NCBI GenBank assembly: GCA_963930775.1
Contig: OZ005690.1
Location: 622,001 to 686,000, forward strand
DNA: 64,000 nt
Direction: 5' to 3'
Source of the DNA: Cliona cf. orientalis
Lineage: Eukaryota; Porifera; Demospongiae; Clionaida; Clionaidae
The position numbers were made by a program, and so were the translations under genes. The notes under the pieces are model-generated. The model saw only the letters and a list, made by a program, of their open reading frames with translations. It did not search any database and was not told the DNA's origin. This document shows, in pieces, positions 44,515 through 55,830 of the stretch. The first letter of the stretch is position 1. Each line of letters opens with the position of its first letter.

Positions 44515-47500
44515 TCTCTCTTCTCTCTCTTCCCCCCCTCACTCCCATAATATTACATTTTCTACGCACGACCTTTACCTAACACAAATATCTCGATAGG
44601 TAAAGGTCGTCAGCTTACCAAACTCACTCGGGCAGAGGCCACGGAGTGCGCGGTGAGTGCTGTTGAGGTGGACCTTCGTTTGCTGGCTGCTCCACATCTG
44701 GGTTCACTGCCACTACCAGGTCAATAGAATTCTGCATGAAAATATTTATGGTTCACTGTGATTGTTTTTTTTTGTTTTCCATGGCATTGTGTAGTCCTGT
44801 GCGCCAGCCCCTCCTACCCCCCCAAAAAAAGGGATCTCGATCAAATTTCAAAAACGTGAATTTTTTTTGTTGCTCATGAAATGCATTTTAAACATGTTTT
44901 CAAGATTAGGGGGGCTAACTCAACATTTGTGGGTTAGGCCACTCTGGTTCTGATCGAGCTTCAATTATTCCTCACTGCCTCCATGTCCGGCCGGGGCCTG
45001 GGGATGAGGCTATGAATACTAGCGAAATAAACCATAGAGCTATTTTTTATAGCTCAATCACTATTGAAACTGGCTAAGTTTTAATAATTAATACTAATAA
45101 TGAATTAATCCTCACCGCCTCCATGTCCATGGCCCTCTTGAGCGCCTGAGCTGCCTCATCGTGAGTCACATCAATCAAACTGACTCCATCACAGACGAGG
45201 ATCTGGTCGCCGACGTTCAGCCTCCCATAGCGAGCAGCTGCCCCTCCTTCAAGGATCCGAGAGATGATGATAGCCCCTCCGAGAGGTGTGTCAGTACCAC
45301 CACGAATGGCCACCTTGATGGGACCATTCTGAGATGGGAAAGGAGGGAGAGGAGAAGAAGGAGGGAGAGTATTGGGGAAAAATTAATTATTTTTTAATAA
45401 GTGCTGCCATGACAATATACATACCTTTGGTATAGTATGAAAGGCGACGTTTCGACCTTGCAGAACTTTCTCACTAAACTACAGAAGAAAATGTACAATT
45501 TGATGACTATAATGTACATCTTTAACTAGATTGAGCTCTGTAGAGCACATACCGTATAGCGGGAAATTTTCAAGGGAGAAAACTTTCGCGGATCGGTAGG
45601 AAAGGAGCATATCGCGGAGAAAATTTTCGCAGAATGCTAAAACTGGTCGCATAATGGGTGTGGCATGCCTAGAATTTCGTGGAGAAAACTTTCGCGAGTG
45701 GCTGAAAAATCACGAAATTCGTGAAAATTTTCTCCCTCGAAAGTTTCCCGCTATACGGTACCCCATGCACACTAACGTAAACCCATTACCTCCATGTTGC
45801 TGGGGTGGATGTAGTCCTTTGATTTCCCATTGTCTGACCCACCACTTGCACGATTGTCTTCAACATTGATGATTTCAACACTGCACAAAATTTGTATATA
45901 TGCGGAAATGGTACAGGGTCGACATATTGTATGTTCTATAGTGCACAGTATAATGTTAATGGTACAGGGTCGACATATTGTAATGTTCTATAGTGCGCAG
46001 TATAATGTTAATGGTACAGGGTCGACATATTCTAATGTTCTATAGTGCGCAGTATAATGTTAATGGTACAGGGTCGACATAATTATTGTAATGTTCTATA
46101 GTGCACAGAATAATGTTAGTGGTACAAAATTTTGCATTTTGGAGCCAATCTGCAGGATCAACTAAATATCAGAATCCTCAAAATACTCACCTTAATAATT
46201 AGGCTATGCAAATATTATTAGTTTTGATTAGCTATGCACCGTAATTCGCGAAATTTTCATTTTTGTTTTACGTGAAGTGACGACAATTTTTATACTACCA
46301 TATAGCGGGAAACTTTCGAGGGAGAAAACTTTCACGAATTTCGCGATTTTTCAGCCATCCGCGAAAGTTTTCTCCACGAAATTCTAGGTATGCCACACCC
46401 ATTATGCGACCAGTTTTAGCATTCCGCGAAAGTTTTCTCCGCGAAATGATCCTTTCCTATCGATCCGCGAAAGTTTTATCCCTTGAAAATTTCCCGCTAT
46501 ACGGTATATTATAATACAACGAAAACTATTTTCAGAGCGACAATTTTCTTATATAGTCCGTGTCCTAACCTGGAGGGCATAAAAGATGCGCTCTCCTACA
46601 AGTTCAGAAGACTCATGATTGGTCAGAATTGTTGTGCCGTGTGCACAAACAAGGTTGCCAGGGCCTAGGGGCCATAGAGATGCATTTTCGAGCGGCGTAA
46701 GTGCTGCGCGTTTCGACAGGCCTGCTCGGCAGGCCACCGAGCCTCGAGCGAAGCGAGAGGCGATGTCTGCTCTTTGTCATGGTCTGGTGGTAGTTCGAAT
46801 GGAGTGAGAACGTCACTATCAAACATACTTGTATTCTGAAGAAAAGTATTTCAAGAAATTGCGTAATTATGGCAGGCTACAATGAGGGATTGATTGGTGA
46901 AATGAAAAAAAAAATTGTAACCCCATCCTCCCGTCGACCTTCCGAGCTCTAGGCTGGAACGTTGGTCAGGGTACACTGCAGATTACTGCAGCCAGTTAGG
47001 CTTCTGTGTCACAGCCATAGGGGACCGAAGTCAGCCTATGGTGGATTAACAGGCTTTGTCCAGGATGGGGGGTATTCGAGGGAGGAACCTGGGCGACCCC
47101 TAAGCCATATATGCCCAGGACCATGTGCAGGTTTCAGCTGCAGGTGCCAGAGGGAGTACCCCTGACACTGTCTAGCCCCGATAGTCCCTACCGGAAAATG
47201 CTATTTATTGAGCTGGGACAGGGGGTAGTAAAATGCGTATGGATTTCACGTTGGAATGTACAGACCGTGACGTAATTAATTAAACGCTATGAATATCATT
47301 AACTCCATACGGCGGCGCGCCAAAGTATATCTCGGTAATGGAATGAGCTATGGAGCTGGAACAAAAACCAAAATGTAGCTCATTATGGTCCTGAACAGCT
47401 ATTGGGCTATTCCATTTAATATCCATACACCCCCTATGGATGACTAGTGAGGAAAATTTAACCCCTGGATATAATTAACTAGCAACCATCCCCCCTAGAC

Positions 47501-50482
47501 AGTCGTTAATTAGGTCACTGTTCCCCCAAGACATAATTAAGAACATTACTACTCCCCCTGGATTATTAATCAAATCAAGTTTTGTTCCCCCTGGACACAA
47601 ATTAATGCGTTAATTTATGGAAGGGAAATTACCTAAAGGAGCAAAGTGCCCCCCTGGATACCACAATTAGTGATGGTTTCACCCCTAGACATAATTAAAT
47701 TTGATCAAAATACTCCCCTTCCCTTCATTAAAATCAGTATTTTACCCCCCTGGACAAGCCTCAAAATACCCCCCTGGACATTTGTTAGCAGTCATCCATA
47801 GGGGGTGTATGCTCATTAAATGGAAGAGCCCATTATGGTCCTGAACATGCTACTTTATATCTAGACTATACCATAGCACACATAAAAATTGATAATATTA
47901 TAGCTAGACTCTTCTCAGTCATAGATTCATGTTTCCTCAATTCTCAAAGACATCATAATGATGTCAGCAAATAATAATACTTGGGCCAAAAAAATATTTG
48001 TATACAGTGATTCCCATCTGTGGTTAGTAAATTTTTTCATCATTATATTATGGGGCTACCTTCCTGTGGTGGAGCGAGATCCTCCCATATGACAGCACTG
48101 CCCTCAGTGTTGGCAGTGATGGCCAGCTGTGTCCCAGGGATGAACACAGACAGGGTCAACAATCCAAGCAGCTTGTTTACGCAAAAAAAATTATCTATAC
48201 TAACTTATACAGCGAATATACGGTGCGTACTTGAAAGTTGACGAAATAATATTTAATATATTATACACGAAAATATCTAACACAAATTTTTGTGAACGAA
48301 ATATTATGCTACAGTAACTGTGTATACCTATCATTGAAGGCAGGTGCCTTCTTCTTCCTAGCGGCTGCTCCCCCTCCCTGTAGCTGCCCCACGCCGCTGC
48401 CGCTGCCACCCTCACTCGAAGAGCTTGGAGATTTCTTGAGAGCTGAAGCGGACGGCTTCCTTGTAAGGTCAGGAACATGACGCTGCTGCTGGTAAATAAG
48501 TTTTATCGGATAATATTTCAAGTGGCAAATTTAATTTGGTGATAATAAAATTATCAAAATTATGAGCCATAGGGGATGTTTTCTCCTGCATGCAAGTCAA
48601 GAATTAATATACTCACTGAAGGATAGCATGAACAAGTTGACATCAATAAGCGCATGCGATGATAATCGAGAAAAGTAAGCGTACTAAGGATGTATAGTGA
48701 ATGTGATTGACCCTGCCATCCCTACTTTATCCCTCTATTTTATTCAATTGTTTTTATACTTGTTATAGTCAGTGATAATTATTACAAAGTACATATATAG
48801 CTAGACCACAGTGTCGTATTTATCATTATTTATGGCCAGCTTGCCTGTGGTGTAGTGGGTGTGGCTTGGGACTGATGGTCAGTCTCATCTCTGTGCCCCG
48901 AGGACCGATTGGAATTGGAATTGGACCCTTCCGAATCATCATCATCTGGAACCACGGGGAATTGGAATGAGTCTGATAGGTTTTGCGATGCAGAGCTGCT
49001 CTTGTTTGAGTTTGGCTTGGTGGATAATGGTGGTGACTTCTTTTTCACTGGAGGCACTGTGTCCAGTTAAATAACTTCGTTAAATAAATATTTTATTAGA
49101 AACATACTCTTGAAGTAGGATTTCTAAAATTTAATACTATAGAATCTTGGCTTAGGCCAGTAACAAATAATGTTATGGTAGCTTAAACGGTAACATTAAT
49201 TTTAATAAATTTTGTTCATGCAGATATTTAAATTTTTACCGTTTGATATTTGAGCTCGTGGGATACTGATGGGACTTGGTGGTTTATCAGGTAGTCCTCC
49301 TGCACCTGCGCCGGTGCCGGTAGCAGTCCCTGGTACCCCCGGACCTGGCCGTGATCCCACGGACTGCTGATTCTGAAAGAGAGAGGCAAATGATTCCGGC
49401 ATGTTGACGTTGAGCTGGTCTCCGATCGCGACCTGAGTCATATCGGTGAACGCCACGCTCTCTCTGGCATTCAAGGCGGCAGCGTCACGCTGTATGTGTT
49501 ATTAGGAAGAAGGGGACAGAGAGAGAGAGAGAGGAGAGAGAGGGAGGGAGGGGGACAGGGGGAGAGAGGCAGATCGAGAGAGAAGAGATGAAGAAATGAA
49601 CGAATAATATTATTACCATGTATGCATTATGAGTATATTATTATTTCTGTTCCAGCTTTTCAGTATTGCATGCCTCCCACTTTTTGAATTCAGCATGGAA
49701 TATGGAAAAGTTGGAATGGGCTTCTGTGAATAACTTTCTTCGCCTACCCCTGGTGATTTCACCCTCAGCTTCACTTGAGCATCAGGCGCACTCGAAGCAT
49801 CTTCCCCTCCCTCTCCATCCACATCGTCTTGGAAATCATCGATCGGCGGCATCATTCCAATCAGTGTTGGCATGGCAACGGTAGGACCGTAACCCACGGC
49901 AGCAGGTGCAGCGATGATGGGGGCGTGTCCCAATTGGTCCAGTTCCGGTATTTCCATTCCAAGGAGAGAGAATCGATTATCGGTGTCGTAGTCTTTCTGT
50001 CTTCGTTGTTGCTCAGCAGACACTGTGGTGTGGATAAAAAATTAGATTATGCTTATTGAGTCAAAATGTAATAAACATACAGACTAATTATAATTGTCCC
50101 TTAAAAATTCTATTGGTCAGTTATTAATAATGCTGCCATGCCTCGGATATTAGTTGTTGTCCCATCCCAACTTTAATGTTCAATGTTGCCCCCTGAAGGT
50201 GATTGGAAACAATGCAGTTGGTATATTTATTATTATCTAATTAAGACAGGTATAATTATTATTCTAGCTACCTTCATGTTTGCTCTTGAGGACAAAGCCG
50301 TGGGAGGAGTGTGCAGGAGCGGAGGGGATCAGCTCTGAGTCAATGTCGAAGTCGTGAGGGGTCAACTCAAAATTATCGGGGGGATTGGAGAGCAGGTGGG
50401 CTCGAGGCTACAGGATGAAATGACAGACTTAGGTCAAAATTGTAAGAAGGAGAGGGAGATGAGAGAGAAAGAGAGAGAGAGG

Positions 50483-50526
<44 letters not shown>

Positions 50527-53500
50527 GCTAGGGAGAGAGAGAGGGAGAGAGAGAAGGGTGTCTTACATCCTTCACCCTCACGGTGACCATGAGAGTGTTG
50601 CTGGACTTGAGCAGCCTGATAGCGTCTTTGTGAGCAACTCCAACCAAACCATGACCGTTCACATCAATCAGCTCATCACCAATCTGCATGTGGTACAGTT
50701 CAAATCAATAATATAATGCAACCATGCTAATTTTAATAAAGTCCCCCGGCCCCCCAAGTCTTACTGACCAATATCTTATGAGCAAAGGGTCCCCCCCTAG
50801 GTTCCACTGATCAGCAATGTCTTATGAGCAAAGGGTCCCCCCTTAGGTCCCACTGACCAGCAATATCTTGTGAGCAAAGGCCCCCCCCCCCCCCTTAGGT
50901 CTGACCAGCAATATCTTGTGAGCAAAGGGTCCCCCCTTAGGTTCCACTGACCAGCAATATCTTGTGAGCAAAGCCCCCCCCCCCCCTTAGGTTCCACTGA
51001 CCAGCAATATCTTGTGAGTAAAGGGTCCCCCCTTAGGTCCCACTGACCAGCAATATGAAAAAGGGTCCCCCTTAAGTCAGATGCTATCTACATAGAAACA
51101 AACGAAGAATCTTTGTGGATAATTTACACTAGATGCTCTATAGTCATCATCCTCAGGGCAAACTCCCTTTGATCTAACTTAAATTTTTAGCGACTCTATA
51201 CCAAACTTGGGAAAATAAGCAATGCATGTTTGTCACCACAGACCTCTAGTCCTGAGTTATGTGCAACGGAGTTTGGCCGTATCTCGGCGATGAAGACTCC
51301 AGAGCTGCGATCCGCTATTGTCTTGATGCTGCACGAGAATTAATTTTGATAAGGCATGCAGAATTTATCGGTAGAGCATACAATAATCTATAACTAGTTA
51401 CTAATATTATTATCTGAATCTGATATAGACTTTGGCAACGATTTGGTGAATTGGGTAAAGATCACCAAATTAAAAAACTCACTAGTATACTTATTGCCTA
51501 CAATATAATATTTATATAGGGCTAAGCCAAATTTGCAAATACCATGTACCAAGAGTATTAAATAGATCCCAATTGAGAGCCATTTCGCCAAATTTACCAA
51601 AGTTACCCACTGTATGGTTATATTATAGTCCCAATTCACTACATAGTTGGGGATTTTGTCACTTACCCCAGTCCCAGTACATCATCCGGATTCTCAAGGT
51701 CAAGCCTTATCTTCTTTGTGCTCTTCAAGATGGCAGTGTTCAGCCGCGAGGAGTGTGGGTGGGGCTGCCCCACCCCTCCGGCCCCTCCCACTCCCCCTCC
51801 TCGAGACTTCTTCTCTTCAGTCACCTTCCAAGTCAGCTTACCAAACACACTGCATGAGAAATGGAAGAATTAAAGTGCATCCATCCTCCCTCACTCTCCC
51901 CTCAAAATCAGCCCCTGTACACATAGACAGGGCTGCCATAATCTTTTGACAATAAATCCTAAGGAACATACCCCAAATCCTGAGATTATCATAGAAAATA
52001 TTGCACCTTATGGGAGCTAGTAGAAGGCTAAAAGAATCCTAATATTCCTCATTTGGGTATGCTAATGAAGCAAAAGTGATGCTCAAAAATCCTAATATTA
52101 GGATAAAATCCTAATCTTTGGCAGCACTGCATAGATGTATGACGATGTAGATGATTCTCAGTAGGTACAAGGATTTTTCAACATTGCTAGCCATTGCATG
52201 CAACTATAATATTATGCCTGGGCATATAATATTATTATAATTTAGTAATAATTAATTATGTTAGTTGTAAAATTTGATTTAATGACTCACTTTTGCTCAG
52301 GAATCATTCCAACCACTGTCGGCCGATCAGTCAAATCATTAATAATTATTGATGTACATGTGGGTAATAATATCAGTCAAGAATGTTTCATTAATAATTA
52401 TATTTATGAACTACCGTATAGCTGGAAATATTGGCGGGAATTAAATTTGGCAGTTGAGCCCAAAATCGCTATTGCAAGAATATTATATATATATAGCAGA
52501 TTTAAATTTGGCAGTTCGGTACAGGATCGCCATACATATATATGTGAGTAGGAAATTTTGGTGGATTTTAATTTGGCAGTTGTAACATAGACCGCCAAAC
52601 CGCCAAATTTAATTCCCTGCCAAATTTTCCGGCTTTACAGTATATCATGTGCATACATCCATACCTCTGAGTGTCAGTGTGAGGGTTTTCTTCAGTCTGA
52701 TGATATTCACCACCTCTTCGTGAGTCGACTCGGAAAGAATGAGGCCATTTATGCGAACAATCTCATCACCAACCTAAACAAAAAACTTTAATTATCTTGA
52801 TTTCATAATATTATTTGCCATTAAGTTTAACCATATGGTAAATTTCATACTTGACATTGTATATTGATATGAAATCGTAAATTAATGTACCGTAGATCGG
52901 GATATTTTCGCCGGTAAAATATTCCACTTGTTAAATTTTCACGTAGTCTAATTTTCATCGCATACACAAACGTACGTAATACATCGCTGTATTAATGAAT
53001 GCACACAAAATATTTTGCGTATTCAATTTTTGTCGGGAAAGATCGTCGACGAAAATTTTTAATGACGAAAAATTTCCCGATCTACAGTATGTATCCTCCC
53101 CTCCCCCCTCTCTCACACTGTCTGACCTTGATCCCAGCTTGAGCAGCTTTTGAAGATGGCAGGACTGATGTGATATAGATACCGCATTTAAATTCCTTCC
53201 CTGCATACCAACAATAAAAATTAAACATCCCCTGAGGCATATAATATTATATTGAATGTAAATGTAGTATATATATACCTCCACGGATGTTGAAACCAAG
53301 GCTTCTGTTCCCTTGCTGTTTCAAGTGGACAATCTTCTTTTCAAATCTATAATATAATAATAGTATGAAATCATCAAAGTAATTATTATCATTGATATTC
53401 ACTTTCGTAATGTATTGAACTTACGTTGGGATATGTGGAATGAGTGTGTTGTATTCACCCCTCATTCTTGATGGAATCAGGGGTCTAAAAGAAGGGAGAG

Positions 53501-54817
53501 AGAATAAGAGAGAGAGAGAGGGAGGGGGAGAGGGAGAGAGAGGGGGGGGGGGGAGAGGGAGTGAGATGGGAAAATTTAGTCGTGAACGGTAGGAGTGCAC
53601 AGTCAACCTATACCAATCGTGAATAATTGCCAAGAAAAGACACCAGCCGCTGTATCTATAACTAGTCTAGACATTCCAAATGCTAGCTAGAGCCATAATA
53701 TCATTACAGTACATTCCACTCACACTACAAGTATGACTTAATCGTATTAAGTGACACGCGCGGCTCAGTGGGCATCTCTTGTCTCTAATGATCATCTATC
53801 ACAGCTCCTTTAAAAACTTTCAACGTTGAATCGTCCATGATCGGTGATCTAAGGGATAATCTTATCTGCTCACTGTACGTACTCCTGTTGGTTTAATTTT
53901 CAGGTGGGAGGGGTTCGTGAATAATTAACTATCAAAACTCAGTTTGCAGTTCAATCTGACCGTGATAATTTTTTTAGCTAACAGCAGTCCAGTACAGTTG
54001 GTCATCGTGTACATTTAGTAATTTGTGTCATCCTGTTACCTTATAGCTAGATAGAGTTGCCTCCTTCGTGGGTCTGTTAGGATCTCTTTCAAATTTTCCA
54101 TCAGATCCTCAACAAGCAGTGTCCTATAATATATTTAAACAAATAGATCAGATTTTGGTAGTACCTCTTTAAATACATACATAGGGGGGTCGAATTTTAG
54201 GTAACCCCATGCAGCATGGTGAAATAGTAGGCAAGGCAAACTAAATTCACAGTTTATTGTCACAGACATTTCAATTTTGCATGCAGGCGGGCGGTCATTA
54301 TTCAGATTTCAAACTAGTAAAAGAGTGCAAGAAACGCTAGATTCGAACTTGCGATTGTCAAGGCCATGCCCTTCAATTGCAGCACTCAGGGGGCGGGGCC
54401 AAAGTGCTGTATATACAATCTGAAATCTGAAAATTTTTGAGAAAATCTGAAAATCCATGCGGGCGGTGACGATAAACTACGAATTTAGTTTGCCTGGCCT
54501 TATGTGTTATAATAATATTATTAGAAAATCAAAAATTGGTACCCATGGAATTCCTTCAATGCTTTGTGCAGCTGGGCTCTCTCCTCACGTGACTCCAAAA
54601 CCGTTTGCACCTGTCGCGAAGATAATTTTTAATGTCAAAATCTATACAAGACAATATATATAGCTAGCCCTAGGCTATGATATGCACATACCATTCTTTT
54701 GTAGGCGGCTACCACAGCAGACTTGTCGGGGTAATGGCCGCTAGGTCTCTCCGGCTTTCTCCCCGCGTGGAGGCTTTGCTGCATGACCGAAGCCAGACCA
54801 GGCGCACCGCCGCTCAT
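44240..54817 (-). CDS. Harmonin-like triple-PDZ scaffold (USH1C family)
   Basis: Twenty-one exons: 54692-54817, 54543-54610, 54040-54123, 53425-53484, 53279-53346, 53127-53200, 52665-52773, 52291-52315, 51667-51849, 51244-51328, 50567-50683, 50272-50407, 49748-50022, 49240-49489, 48845-49056, 48328-48488, 45790-45880, 45425-45478, 45116-45328, 44628-44731, 44240-44390. Phase is kept throughout, 881 residues. N-terminal harmonin-homology helical region; PDZ1 ([38 protein letters not shown]); PDZ2 ([27 protein letters not shown]); a long Ser/Pro/Gly-rich linker in place of a clear coiled coil; PDZ3 ([20 protein letters not shown], then NSIDLVVAV as in harmonin). Domain order and the PDZ3 block favour harmonin over whirlin or PDZD7. 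Role in animals: cross-links cadherins and myosins in microvilli and stereocilia. The exon 13 end is the least certain border. Confidence 0.88.
44418..44510. repeat. (CT)n microsatellite in the last harmonin intron
   Basis: Long pure CT run on plus, so (GA)n on the sense strand of the gene. An exception to the usual CT-sense orientation in this window. Confidence 0.9.
45550..45760. mobile_element. 211-bp CCGTATAGCGGG element, copy 1
   Basis: TACCGTATAGCGGGAAATTT to GTTTCCCGCTATACGGTA, with repeated GGAGAAAACTTTCGCG inside. The same element lies inverted at 46296-46506. Confidence 0.85.
45908..46130. repeat. Tandem repeat of about 55 bp, four copies
   Basis: Unit ATGGTACAGGGTCGACATAT..GTTCTATAGTGCGCAGTATA, four near-identical copies and no spacers. 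A satellite-like array. Confidence 0.9.
46296..46506. mobile_element. 211-bp CCGTATAGCGGG element, copy 2 (inverted)
   Basis: Same length as 45550-45760 and its reverse complement with a few changes. Left tip TACCATATAGCGGGAAACTT has one mutated base, right tip CCCGCTATACGGTA. Confidence 0.85.
47404..47831. mobile_element. 428-bp TIR element with internal CCCCCTGGA repeats
   Basis: The left end GGGCTATTCCATTTAATATC and the right end inverted GGGCTCTTCCATTTAATGAG continue pairing through CATACACCCCCTATGGATGAC. The interior has about ten spaced copies of CCCCCTGGA(C/T) followed by AT-rich stretches with ATTAA. Confidence 0.8.
48060..48171 (-). pseudogene. Orphan WD-repeat-like exon inside the harmonin intron
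   Basis: On the minus strand the open stretch [20 protein letters not shown] continues [18 protein letters not shown], bounded by AG and GTAGCC. The S-V-F-I-P-G-T, T-A-N-x-x-G and V-I-W-E pattern is like a beta-propeller blade, perhaps of a CFAP251/WDR66-type ciliary protein. It cannot join the flanking harmonin exons in frame (48488-48328 joins 45880 directly), so it is a stray exon or part of an unseen nested gene. Confidence 0.4.
50763..51070. repeat. Tandem repeat of about 50 bp, six copies
   Basis: Unit around TTAGGTTCCACTGACCAGCA followed by ATATCTTGTGAGCAAAGG and a run of C. Copies differ mainly in C-run length (6 to 14). In the harmonin intron 50684-51243. Confidence 0.9.
52412..52642. 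mobile_element. TTGGCGG-type CCGTA-group element
   Basis: TACCGTATAGCTGGAAATAT at the left; the right end inverted reads TACTGTAAAGCCGGAAAATT. Interior shares TTTAAATTTGGCAGTTCGGT with 41272-41493. Confidence 0.75.
52888..53089. mobile_element. TIR element with TACCGTAGATCGGGATATTT end
   Basis: About 202 bp. The right end inverted reads TACTGTAGATCGGGAAATTT. Interior has repeated TTTTCGTCG and AAATTTTC motifs. Family of 18928-19067. Confidence 0.75.
54228..54502. mobile_element. TIR element containing a tRNA-like segment
   Basis: The left end TAGGCAAGGCAAACTAAATT and the inverse right end AATTTAGTTTGCCTGGCCTTA pair for about 35 bp. Inside, on the minus strand (54333-54390), GTGCTGCAATTGAAGGGCAT, TGGCCTTGACAATCGC and AAGTTCGAATCTAGCG resemble tRNA A-box, anticodon and T-arm regions, with part of the variable region missing. 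It may be a SINE-like insertion inside a MITE. Confidence 0.5.
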
Positions 54818-54914
54818 CGTTTACCACTTTTTGAAGGGATCGTCGTGAAAAGAAGTACTCTCTTGTTCTCCAGTGTTTGTAGCTAGTCTAGAAGGGGCGG
54901 GGCTCATTATCAAG

Positions 54915-54926
54915 TGCGCATGCGCG
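54915..54926. promoter_or_regulatory. NRF1-like palindrome in the harmonin promoter
   Basis: TGCGCATGCGCG, one base off the NRF1 palindrome, 98 bp upstream of the ATG at 54817. Confidence 0.55.
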
Positions 54927-55830
54927 CGGATCGCCCACGCATCAGCTCTTTTCTAGATCTAGCCATGTGGTACAAAGTACACTGCAAGTGTGCATGATCT
55001 AGCGCCAGCCGCGGATGTAAACTTAGAAATAAGGAAGTGGGTGACAGTGTGCCTTTTTGTTCTTCAAGTACGCACACACTCCGCCTCAACAAAGAAAGCC
55101 GAAGAGCCCACAGAGAGAACCAAAGATCAAGAATTTACAAGCTCGCCTACGCGTGTCTACTGTACTGTTAGCTACGTAGCTAAAATCGTAGTATCCAGAG
55201 TGGGTTTTAGCGTCACTGTCAGAGTGTAGTCAAGTTGTCGCGTGTGTGCAGTCTTCGTACAAGGAGGAAAGATCTGCAACGAATTGAAAGTAGTAAGTCT
55301 CTATTTACATGTAAGATACCAAAGTTTGCACATGCACACACACACCCACAAACATGGTCTGTGTGTGCTTAGCCTCCTATGGCTTAGCTAAGCTGGGCTG
55401 TCAAAAAAGGCCAAAAATGTGCACCACGGTACAGGCGCATGCATGTTTGCTCTGTGAAAATAATTATAAAAGGCGGTCTGTGCACGCATGATTGAGCACG
55501 GCTCTATTAAAAATTGCCATTAATACTGGCTAGCACGATTGGTATGGGACGAATGTGCGGTTGGATCGCAGCATCGTGATACCGTGGGAGCGAGCCAGGC
55601 CAGCGTGATCGAGTTAGCAGCCGGAACATTATAAACTGAGCACCACTTTTGGTTAACGACAGAAAACGTTCCACCGAGCCCGATCCGCTGAGTTGGAGCT
55701 ACCGCTGAGATACTAATAAAAGTCACTCTGCGTTGCTTCGGGCCGGACGACCTAACGTTTGCTGGATCGCTCTGTGTGTATCGAAAGTCAAGAAGCGGAG
55801 AGAGAGACAGACAGACGTTTCGTTTTCGAG

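Larger units (their letters stand above)
45881..48327. other. Large harmonin intron rich in inserted sequences
   Basis: 2.45 kb. Holds a 55-bp tandem repeat (45908-46130), a TIR element (46296-46506), an unassigned GC-richer block (about 46560-47260, with palindrome GGCCTGCTCGGCAGGCC near 46717), another TIR element (47404-47831) and an orphan WD-like exon (48060-48171). The 46.6-47.2 kb block matches nothing I recognise. Confidence 0.6.

Noticed and set aside
45908-46130. Regular repeat array that could be mistaken for a CRISPR
   Set aside because: Units are contiguous with no unique spacers, inside an intron of an animal gene; a minisatellite.
46560-47260. GC-richer block suspected to be a captured gene
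   Set aside because: Both strands translated by eye give no recognisable protein; left as unassigned intronic sequence.
48060-48171. Treating the WD-like segment as a normal harmonin exon
   Set aside because: Including it breaks the reading phase, while joining exon 16 directly to 45880 keeps it.
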